Source: Asterella californica
Taxonomy: Eukaryota; Streptophyta; Marchantiopsida; Marchantiales; Aytoniaceae
DNA length: 64,000 nucleotides
Reading direction: 5' to 3'
Assembly: GCA_036924285.1 (NCBI GenBank)
Contig: JAYKYS010000001.1
Coordinates: 36,083,501-36,147,500 of the forward strand
Positions within the stretch are counted from its first letter, which is position 1; each line of letters begins with the position of its first letter. The notes under the pieces are model-generated. The model ran no database searches, was not told where the DNA came from, and was given only the letters and a program-made list of their open reading frames with translations. Positions 31,655 through 40,933 of the stretch are shown in pieces. The position numbers and the translations under genes were made by a program.

Positions 31655-32662
31655 ATGTCTCTCCACCGTGAAGCTAGAGCTAGGCGTCCCAGCCTAGAGC
31701 TGTTAGTGACAATCGGTATCACGGGAGGTGACCTCGACACTACTTACTTTCCTCTTGTTTCTGAATTTTTGAGAAAGCAATGCGTGTCTGGTATATTTTC
31801 TATTGAGTGAGGAGATTCTCTTCTTCACTTGCACTTTCAGGGCGTGGTATGCGTGTACACGAAGTCATCCGTCGAGGTAAAAAAGCGTATATGGCATGCG
31901 TTGGGTTGAGACAAGGACAGGCCTCTGGGAGCAGAAGTGTGTGTCAAGTAGCTGTCCAACAAATGCATCCATACTTTTGTTGGGATGCTCAGTTATTGTC
32001 TTAAGGATGAAAACCAACAGCACCATCACGCTGTGACCAAGAACATAACTGAGAGCATAATCGATGACGGCAAGGAGCTGTTCATGCTCATGAGAGCGAC
32101 CGATACCAAAAATCGTGTGGAGTTGACCTACTGCAACATACTGTCTTGAGCTCTGCAGCTTAACATGTATAAAAGCGCGAGTCTTCTGTCGACTACGTTT
32201 CTCAGATGCTTACGTGTCATGCTTGCATCCGGGAAGTATACTGCATCTCCCCTATGACTAACACAACCAGGGATACTGAAAAAACGATCAGAGTCACTAT
32301 GGAATTGTTTCGTCAGGCCCTAGGACGTCACTGCAGATGACATCGATAACATCTTCTTCTACAAGGAGACTAGTCACTGTCCTCATTGCTCTCGCAAGTA
32401 TTACAGTTCAGTTGGTCATGAGCAAGTGCAGACACCGTCTGTTCCACAGCACGAATGTGAAGGCACAGTTGCAGAGCACGAGGACGAAGGCCCAGTTCCA
32501 GAGCACGAATGCGAAGACACAGTTCCAGAAGACGAAGACAAAGACACACCCGATACACCCATCCGCACCGTGGAGAACGTTTTCATCGTAGCGGACGCAT
32601 TTTCAGAATACATATCTCTTACCAACGTCATGAACAGAGGCACAAGGCATGAAGAGGAATAG
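31655..32662 (+). pseudogene. fossil HUH-endonuclease (replitron-like) reading frame
   Basis: From the ATG at 31,655 one frame of 336 codons stays in register to the stop at 32,660, broken only by stops at 31,808, 31,907, 31,949, 32,147, 32,255 and 32,321. Around the first stop, GIFSIE and GDSLLHLHFQGVV form a Rep-type motif with H-x-H (HUH) metal ligands. Later come CIHTFVGMLSYCLKDENQQH, KNITESIIDDGKELFM and KNRVELTYCNIL, then a CPHC pair. The C-terminus is an acidic repeat (EHECEGTVAEHEDEGPVPEH). This layout recalls replitron-type HUH transposases from memory, without a search. All six stops can come from one C-to-T or G-to-A change each. Confidence 0.55.
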
Positions 32663-35600
32663 CAGCAGCTTAGAGTACTGCAGCATAGAGTATGTACAGA
32701 CTGAAATGTATTACATTTTTTACATAAATAAGTTTCGAGGGTCACTGTACCTCTTTTCTCTTCGAGCCGAGAAAATAATAAGAATTCTGTTCGCATCAAG
32801 TTAAGAGGGGTAGAAACAAAACTCGCTTAGGAACAAACTACTCGGGTGCTCTACCTCATTGGTCTACAAAAACAAATAATATACCCGTACAACGTCACAG
32901 TCCGTAATACTTAAGAACCAAACAGGAAGCAGTGATAATACAAAGAAGTCAGTGAATATGCATGCAACATGAATTTCTGGGAAACAGTTGTGAGTTTGGA
33001 AAGTATGCATAACAATCACGTCCTCCATGTTTAGATGGAGGAGGTATATGCACTGGTTTAATTTTATCTAATCTTAGCTGGATAATAGTCAATGTACACA
33101 CAAAATCAAACTATATTGGGTAACATGATCCCAGATTCTTACTTTCGTAAGCGCATCAGTGTGCTTTCGCTTTACGCTTTATGTTTTGATCTTTCGCATG
33201 GCTCTCTTCTGTTAGAAGCTAATATTTACTCTGAAAACTAGATAATTATATTTTATTTTAGAATACATATATATATATAATATTAATATATTGCTATATT
33301 TCTTAATACTACAAAGAAAATATAATACCAAATAATGCTTATTTACTAAAAAAATCTTTATATAAACTACGGTAGTTGCAAAACCTAGTCCCTCCGTGAT
33401 CACATCCCATTTCCCTCCCGAGTTTTCTCCCTATTCTTTTACTTGTCCTCTTCCTTCCTGTCGATCGAAAGCTGAGCACACATTATTATACTGTATACTC
33501 AAATCTATATCCCTTGCCAACTCAAAAGAGCCAAAACCATCTAGATAGCAAAACGGCCAATACGGAGGATATAGAGGACCCTTCCTGGCAGTCTTCGTTC
33601 AGGTCCCAGAAGGGCTTCCCCAAACATATGACGGGAAATGGAGAGATGTCCAAGGGCACCGGTCTGAGAACTTTTCATACTTACAGAAACAGGAATGATT
33701 TCTAAGATGGATATAGGAATATACGTTTGAGATGGATACGTAGTGCGCAATTGGAATACCAAGAGTTCTTTGTGATACCAGTTATATTGACTGGTATCAC
33801 AAAGATCACTGGTATCTATATAATAAAACTGTAAACTTAAATCTGTGGAACATCTACCAAGCATAACACAGTGCAATTACAAGCGCTTTTTTACAATAAA
33901 ATATGCATACAACCTGAGGTTTCGATAAGAGTGAAATAAATTTCACTGTGACTTTACGACAAAATATTTTAGGGTTTGTAGTTTACAGCTTGACACTCAG
34001 ATCAAAGGTACTCATAAAAACATGAAAAAAGTGAATCAAATGTAACTTGACTCTCGTATTCAAGACCAGAGTTAGCGTCCAATGAGAAATACATTTCATA
34101 CGGTCAAAACTTTATAACCAAACCTTTCCACGAGAAAAATATTGGTTATAAATTTTTTCTCTTACTCTTTGAACTAATTTATTACCTAATGCTTCTAGGG
34201 AGAGTTAGACAATAAATTGACAGAGAGTTTTGGACTCTTCCACCATGGACCATGTGAAATATGCATCCCAAATCCCCCTCGGAAGTAAGAAGCTGACAAG
34301 GTCAAACCTTGAATGCGGGTAAACATTCACTTATGTTATTATCGACTGGAACTACCAGAGAAAAATGAGCATATGGGAAAGAAGTAATCCGAAGTACAAT
34401 ATGATGTAAACGGCGGACACATATCATTACAAAAGTTTCGAATTTCAGTGTGCTGCAAAACGCCTCCGGAAGACAAAATTTTTTATTTTTATACTGCAAA
34501 GTAATGAATATCCAGATTTTTATTTTCTCTTCCTCGGCTCACACTTGGATGGTGAAAGTCCTAAACCATCTCGACGCAAACAAAAACACTGCGATCTTGA
34601 GATGATGATGTCTCGTGTTTAATAAAATCATGACAAAGATGTCACGAAAGAAGATGATACATACTATTATCAGTTTAATCCTGCACGATATACCAGAACT
34701 TAAGTTACTCTAAACTTAACTTCTTCTAAGCGTGGAGTAGTGCGATCATGTGATCCGGTTGTCTGCATGAAGACTCCATAAGCATGCTCAATGGACTTTT
34801 TGTTTAGATCAAGGAGAAGACAAACATGAAAATATAAATATTCTAATATGGTTGGTGTAAACATGATGAGATAAAAAAAGAATAATTCCATTGAAAATTG
34901 ATTTATTGCGATGCGCTGCAGAACTGTACAAGAGCAAACAAACCTATGTTTTAATTTGATGTACTAAATATAAATATTTATATTTGATGTTTTAAATATA
35001 GTTATTTAAATTTAATTATTTAAATTTACATCAGTTGACTGATAGACATGACCGTGCTATGCAAAACCGTCTAATCCGTCCGTGTTTAAAGCCACACACA
35101 TCTCTTCGTCACACTTGGCATCATGATCATATTTAAACATGTACGTGAATGGTGTGATATACTCACCCTTCACAGTATAAAGATCCAACATAGTCGAATG
35201 AAAGAATATCATTTTCTATTCAGTAATTTTTCCTCTACCTTCTCAAACAAAAGGGTAAGGTAATACACTGATCATGTATTAAAGACCTCTTCCATCTTCA
35301 GATGGAAGAGGTGAATAAGCAGTGTAGTCATATATATATGCATGTTGCACATGCTTTCTCGTTCTTAATGCGTGCATATTCATCTGTCTCTAGATTGTCA
35401 CCTTCTTGAGGTCTATTACTTCTGCATTCCACGGAATTATTTTTGGTCTAGTTCAACCATGGACGAAGTTTTGACACATGGTTGTCGTTGCAAACTCCTC
35501 TAGCAAGTTCGTGTAAATTTGATTTCGGTTTCACTCTTCTTTGCACTTTATTAATTCACTTCTGCTTGGATCATTCGGTATATTAGAACATCACTTGACA

Positions 35601-36775
35601 GATTATTTTTATACAAGAATGAACTTGCTGTCCTCGTTAACTGCTCTATTTGTCGGCCCTCTAATTTTTCTCAGAAGACTATGTATTTTTCATGTATACT
35701 AGTGTTTGTTCCAGATTTGAGCTCTGGAAGTTTGAGCTAAAAACAAAGTGTTTTGCCGCTGTAATAAAGTTTAGTACATAAAAGAACAGTATATTCATTC
35801 TAATATATCTTATGTCTCACGTACCAGTGCATTGTATCTTTGACATCTAGCTCATCATACGTGGAGTCGAGACAAAGAGACAGTCTTCTCAATATGTAGA
35901 AATTATTGGTGCGTACGGAGTTGATCATCATGTATATTCACTCTCCCACTATATTTAGTCTATTTTATGTACAACTTACACCGCAAACAAAGAACCAAAA
36001 CTTCAAATTTCTCATCTGTAATTTCTGCTTGTCCTTTTCCTCCACACATGCAAAACCTGGCATACATATTCACAATAAGAGAGAAAGTAATATTTGAAAA
36101 TCTCTTTGGATCATTGGAGAAAAATTTCCAGTATACAAAATAATGAGAGGAAAATTGCAGTAGAGAAAATCATCCCAAAACTATACGTAACAAGGTGCCA
36201 CGCTTGCACCCTAATGCTATGCATTACGTTATAATAAATAGCTCTCATTAGTAGAATTCTCTTAAAGGTCCATCACTTTGCTCTCCAGCTTTTTTTTTGT
36301 TCTTAATTCTGTAAAATTGACAGTTAGCTATGCAAATGCATAGCAAGAAGGAGCTACGCTTGCAATATAATTGTGAGGTTATGCGTTAGCAATTAATCCA
36401 GATCTAACTTAATTTCTTTTCAGATGTCATAATCATTTTGTCCCACTCACCTCTTTGTCAGTTAACCGTCTACTAATGTGATAAAATACACTCTATAACA
36501 AAAACCCTCTTCCTCTCTTCCTTTCCGGTTGAGAATTGAGGTATAATTTAATTCCTCCCATTAGTAATAACGGGAGGAAATTATCCTTAGACAATATCCT
36601 CCCCCGTGACCTTGTACATCAAATCACGTTTTCTCTTATCATGAAAAGTGCAAGCGTTATACATAAATATTATATTATGTTGTTATCAAAAATTGAATTT
36701 TTCTCTAACCGATATGTGTTAACCAGTCTTGGAGTTGCCAACACATCTTGTCATAATCCATAAGTGTACCACATA
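32663..36775. other. long AT-rich noncoding region with hairpins
   Basis: No credible gene. Hairpins: 33,021-33,042 (TCCTCCAT / ATGGAGGA), 33,768-33,804 (15-bp perfect arms, 7-nt loop) and 35,285-35,312 (13-bp perfect arms, 2-nt loop). The first and third belong to a dispersed family also seen at 56.3, 58.8 and 61.5 kb. Motifs of the type AATATGCATCCCAAA occur at 34,258 and again at 55,960 and 58,490, suggesting further old repeat copies. Confidence 0.55.
33768..33804. repeat. 15-bp perfect inverted repeat
   Basis: Arms CTTTGTGATACCAGT and its exact complement around TATATTG. The stem is long for chance in this context and could fold in RNA or mark a small transposon core. Confidence 0.7.
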
Positions 36776-36780
36776 TTGAC

Positions 36781-37865
36781 TGTCGCGACTCTCAGTCTCA
36801 AGATCAGACACAAATACGAACAACAAAATCCTAGTGGACTTGCGCTAGGTTGTGAACATTGCGAGTAAGACTTAACGGCTTGATCAAGAAGAGAACAGAT
36901 GCATCATACGTGATTCTCTGAACAAAAGTTGAAACATTGGGTTAGGACATAAGGGCCTATCCCTAGACGAATGTAAACTTAAGGAGGCGAGTATAAAATC
37001 GGATCGAAATGCAAGTCTGAGATGTGAGACAGAGACGTGGATCTGGACGCTAGTACGAACCATAGAGTCCTAGTGTGGTGCTGGACTACAATTTCTTGAA
37101 AAAATATTAAGTGTTGGAGCTCTAGCAATGTATTGGATCATGGATAGAGCTCCATGTAATATCTAGAGTTGAGTAAGATATCCTTGTAAAGGACTCGGCG
37201 GGAGCTTTTCAGTGATACCAAAAACTCCTCAAACTAACATCGGAGCTGATAAATATGATTGATCTCGTGATCAAATTGTGATATAATTTTCAAGGACCAA
37301 AGAGGAGGACAGGATCGACGATCCCCAGAAGTATATATGAGGGGGACTCGATGCTTGGATGGGCTAGGACGAGCCACCCGATCCTAGAGTTCGGTGGATG
37401 GACTCTAGAGGCATGAGGTGATGGCTAGACCAATACCAAAGCGCGTTCTGGTCTAGACTTGGATGTCTAGACTTGAGAACGATCCAAGAGCTAGGGCAAG
37501 ACTAGAGAACGAGACGACGGGTTAGTCCACCGTTCGAGAACCTAGACCCAGACGACATCATGGACAGTTGGACCGCTAGGTGGGTTGGAGACACCGTTTA
37601 GGACCCTTGATTTTAAGACAAGTCCTCTCCAAGTCATGTTGTGACTTGCTCATGTTTTGAGATCGACCTAACCGGGTCTAGGTCGAGACTTAGGGAATGT
37701 TGAGCTTGAGAGTTAAAGAAAACTTTCGACTCCGATCTGGACCAAACGAGGTAAAGATAAGTGATGCATGATTGTTAACGTGTGATTGTGATTTGCAGGT
37801 TAGCGTTGTGAGTTTTGTGATCTATTGAGCTTTCGCTAGCGCAACAAGATAATAGGTGCGTGAAA
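36781..37865 (+). repeat. 5' LTR of element F
   Basis: 1,085 bp, TGTCGCGACTCTCAG...GGTGCGTGAAA. The end is not the usual CA, but the target duplication and the primer site 2 bp downstream fix the boundary. Confidence 0.8.
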
Positions 37866-37867
37866 AG

Positions 37868-37880
37868 TAGTATCAGAGCC
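37868..37880 (+). promoter_or_regulatory. primer binding site of F (Met tRNA type)
   Basis: TAGTATCAGAGCC, one mismatch to the initiator-Met-tRNA complement TGGTATCAGAGC. Confidence 0.8.
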
Positions 37881-37899
37881 GACGTTTCGATGAGCAAGA

Positions 37900-38896
37900 A
37901 CTCGAGATAGCGGTTGAAGGTTGGACGCTTGAGGAGGATGCAAGATATGAAGCGGATCAACATTTCTAGATGAAAGCTTGAAGCAATGGTCGACGTAGGA
38001 CAGAGTTCCAAGAGGAAGTCCAAGAAACGAGTGGCGACTAACACTAAGATCAGATTAGCTTGAGCTAGCCCTGAGACACAGTCAGGAAATAATAACCGAC
38101 AACCTTTGCCTCACCGTCAAAGTAGCTCAGTACCTACTGTAACACCTAGACAACACGATGGATTTTTACCAATGGTGCTCAACGATTCAGACGCGAGAAG
38201 TCGAGGAGCTTTGTATGTAGAGCTCATCAAGATGATGAAGACCATGCAGGAGGACATGCCCTCTAGGTATAAACGTATCGCTGAGTTTGAGACAGACCAA
38301 GAGAGTTTTTCGTCTACCAAGAAGCTTTATAAGACGAATCTGCCAACCCCGTTTTCAAGTATAGGACGGGCTCGCAAGGTTAAGGATTTCTTAACTAAGT
38401 TGGACTTATACTTTGAGGCGGAACAGACTAAGGAGTCGGACAAAGTGAGAGCGGCAGTTATGTTTCTAAAGGACCATGCGCTTCTCTGGTGGACTGCATA
38501 CAGAGACGAGCATGCCTTGACTGTCTCAACGTTTGGTTAAAAAGAGTTCAAAGAATTGCTCGCGAGACGATTCATTCTAGAGTATCAAAAGATTTGGGAT
38601 GGTGTTCCTGGTTAATTAGGTTGAAGCAGACGATGACCTTAAGTGCTTATGTGCAAGAGTTTAGTGCTAAGCTGGATTCGTTCTCCAAGTGGACTGAGGA
38701 AACCAAGATGTGTATATTTATTGGAGGACTCAAGTCTAGCTCGAAAAATGTTCTCTTTTGGATGCCAAAGCTACTTGAGACATGTACCGAACTCTTAAAA
38801 CTAGCGGAGCGGATTGAGAATGACGAAGTCCAAAAACAAGAATCTTTTGAACCGCACAGCATGGATAAGGTTCAAAAGAAGAACAATGGTGAGAAG
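37900..38896 (+). pseudogene. element F gag, capsid part
   Basis: The frame at 38,106-38,540 holds KVKDFLTKLDLYFEAEQTKE and the W-rich LLWWTAYRDEHAL of plant Ty3 gag. After a stop the homology continues (KEFKELLARRFI, LKQTMTLSAYVQEFSAKLDS, CIFIGGLKSSSKNVL, ERIENDEVQ) to the point where E is inserted. Stops at 38,538 and near 38,613 break it. The zinc knuckle is on the other side of E at about 46,840. Confidence 0.8.
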
Positions 38897-39287
38897 GATC
38901 TGTAACGACCTATGTTACACATAGGAAGTTTATCTATTAGTAAGGTGTTTAGTTATAACTAAGTGTTGAGAATGTTTATTGGCTGCCAAAGTACTTTAAG
39001 GATGTATCAAGTTAGTCATGACTATCTAAAAGTTAGTTATGGTTAAACTTAGATGTACTTTTGGCAGAATTCAGATATTTGCTAAAGAGTGAGCACTACT
39101 ATCTTGTCATCTTGTCTAAAAGGTAGAAAGGAGGTGGAAAGTATCCCTTATCTCCTTTTTGACTTGATATTAGTGGTTGGATTAAAGTTGTGGACTTTGT
39201 GGGCATTAAAAACAAGAAGAGATTCCACATGTTTCCTTTTTAGTGGGTCCTAGTGTAGAGGGGGGGTGGAAATTCGAGATTCCTTGA

Positions 39288-39311
39288 GAATATTCCAGAA
39301 TCCTTCTAGAA
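39288..39311 (+). promoter_or_regulatory. heat-shock-element cluster in the 5' LTR of E
   Basis: Perfect GAATATTCCAGAA (GAAnnTTCnnGAA) at 39,288-39,300, followed by TTCTAGAA at 39,304-39,311, some 150 bp upstream of the TATA box. The same site is in the 3' LTR at 46,220-46,243. Confidence 0.65.
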
Positions 39312-39457
39312 GTTGTTGACTTTGAAGGAATAAGCCCGTGTGAAAAGGTAAAAAGCCCATGTGATCAATGCTTTTACCTTAAGTAATATCTTAGTAAAAC
39401 CCGGTAAAAGTAGTTACGGCTGAGTTACCGGGAGTACCAAAGTAAAAACCTAGAATG

Positions 39458-39466
39458 TATAAATAG
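39458..39466 (+). promoter_or_regulatory. TATA box of the E LTR
   Basis: TATAAATAG; repeated in the 3' LTR at 46,390-46,398. It sets the start of the genomic RNA roughly 30 bp downstream. Confidence 0.75.
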
Positions 39467-39819
39467 AGGAGTATAGAAGAGCTCCTCATCCTTGTTTTCA
39501 CATTGTCGTAATGACAACTTGAGTAATATAGAGAGTGTGGGACATTTTTAACATGTGAGAACTTGAGAGACGTCGTTAGAATGAAGGATTTTAGTGGATG
39601 AGATTATGGAGATTTTAGTTGATAAGTTTGTGGGTGTATGAATGAGAGTGAACTTAGCATTTTTCCCTTCAAGATTCATGGTGTGCTTCCATCAAAGCCA
39701 TCAGAGGTGACCCCTGAGTGAGAGACAGGCCCGACAGTTGCAGATTCGTGGATGACGATCGTGGAGGTTGAGAGATCGGGGGGTAGTTGATCGTTAGGAC
39801 CGCGGAGGGTTTACATTTT

Positions 39820-39837
39820 TGGTTCCGTTGCCGGGAC
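39820..39837 (+). promoter_or_regulatory. primer binding site of E (Asp-tRNA-like)
   Basis: TGGTTCCGTTGCCGGGAC, four bases inside the LTR. It matches the TGGCGCCGTTGCCGGGGA type site of plant Tat/Athila elements, complementary to tRNA-Asp, at all but three positions. Confidence 0.7.
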
Positions 39838-39927
39838 GTATACGGTAAAGAGGGCACCCCAAGTTGAGTATAGATGAGTTACGAACCCGCATCTATAGCA
39901 CTTGGGGTGCCCTCTTTACCCTATACG
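39837..39927 (+). promoter_or_regulatory. large leader stem-loop of element E
   Basis: Arms 39,837-39,864 and 39,900-39,927 pair over 28 bp with one mismatch; 21 bp of that are uninterrupted (GGTAAAGAGGGCACCCCAAGT). Inside, TATAGATG (39,69-76) and CATCTATA (39,890-897) extend the stem. It begins at the last base of the primer site. It may act in packaging, dimerisation or primer placement, or be a source of small RNAs. Confidence 0.85.
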
Positions 39928-40244
39928 AAGAAGCTTCCGCGACCATTGGCACAGATTTGAAGAAAGCCGAGTTTAAAGCATCATTCACTGTGGAGGCCAC
40001 GAATGCTCCTGGTGAAGTAGAGTTGGATTTTTACAAGAGTGAGTTCAAGATGTCTGTTGTGATTAGTACAAACGATGGTGAGGAGGATCATATCTTCGAT
40101 AGTTAATTTTAGATTAGATTTTATTTCGTGTATAGCATGTATAATACACGATTTCCAATATAAAGCTCAGAAGAGTTAAGAAAGTGATGTAGAATTATTT
40201 TCCTCTATGATATTTTGTCCACTTAATGGTTGAGAAGGTGCAAC
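39928..40244 (+). other. leader of element E between stem-loop and zinc-knuckle ORF
   Basis: An 80-codon open frame (39,864-40,106) spans this part and has protein-like text (EFKASFTVEATNAPGEVEL), but it lacks an ATG near its start, so translation is doubtful. An inverted repeat TCGTGTAT / ATACACGA lies at 40,126-40,151. Confidence 0.4.
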
Positions 40245-40721
40245 ATGAGTGGAAATTTAAAAGATTGGAAAGTTAGACTTAGAAACCTTCCTCAAGGTTT
40301 AGATGTCATAGTAAGTGTCGGAGAAAGTTCGAGAGAGATTATCGTCGAGTTTGAAAACCCTAGTACTAAACCTCAAGTAGAATCTCCGAGGAGAAGAGTA
40401 GAAACCGACTTGTGGTGTTATTTCTGTAGAGGGTTGGGACACAAAGTAGTGAATTGTCCAACTAGAATCAGAACCGAGAGAGCTAAAGGGAAGCGGGAGT
40501 TTACTGATTTAAGTCTTCGAGTGGGTCCATCGTCACCAACGCCAATTCATCTTCTAGGCGAAGATCCTTGTCCAAGTTGTGGAGTGGGTGATCTATCCAG
40601 AGGACACAAGTGCGTCGATGTGGCCGCCCTACTTACGTCAGTAGTCGAGAAGTTGGACGAGACTCAAAGAGCTGAGACGGAGAAGTTGTCGACTTCAAAA
40701 GAGGACTCAGCCGAGTTATGA
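40245..40721 (+). CDS. extra zinc-knuckle ORF upstream of gag in E
   Basis: 158 codons from the ATG at 40,245 (MSGNLKDWKVRLRNLPQG). The N-terminal 45 residues look beta-rich (LDVIVSVGESSREIIVEFEN). At about residues 63-76 is a classical CCHC knuckle CYFCRGLGHKVVNC, then a basic segment, and at about 109-124 a second cysteine/histidine cluster CPSCGVGDLSRGHKC. It ends in a charged helix-like tail. E's own gag has another knuckle (CWTCGGSHFQRNC), so this ORF is additional. Position between primer site and gag is unusual. It may bind RNA or DNA. I do not recognise a family. Confidence 0.65.
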   Translation: MSGNLKDWKVRLRNLPQGLDVIVSVGESSREIIVEFENPSTKPQVESPRRRVETDLWCYFCRGLGHKVVNCPTRIRTERAKGKREFTDLSLRVGPSSPTPIHLLGEDPCPSCGVGDLSRGHKCVDVAALLTSVVEKLDETQRAETEKLSTSKEDSAEL

Positions 40722-40933
40722 TGGAGATCGTCATTCGGATGGTGGAGAAGGCGGTGATGCGACTCAGGCTCATGATTACCTTGGGAGAAGAGATGGCACA
40801 AGAGGTGTTGTTACAACCATTTCCTTTTATTTTACCTATGGTAGATTATTCGCGAATGGAATTGGTGATGTTCGTGCTCTTTTAGCGAGTAGTTATTGCA
40901 CGAAAATTGGAAGTGTAGAAGAGTAGTTACAAG

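Larger units (their letters stand above)
38901..39815 (+). repeat. 5' LTR of element E
   Basis: TGTAACGACC...GGGTTTACA. TATA box TATAAATAG at 39,458-39,466; heat-shock-type site at 39,288-39,300. The first bases TGTAACGACCTATGTTAC contain an inverted repeat (GTAAC ... GTTAC). Confidence 0.95.

Noticed and set aside
39864..40106. 80-codon ORF in the E leader as a third accessory gene
   Set aside because: No ATG near its start, and its 5' part is one arm of the leader stem-loop. Kept only as a note in the leader entry.
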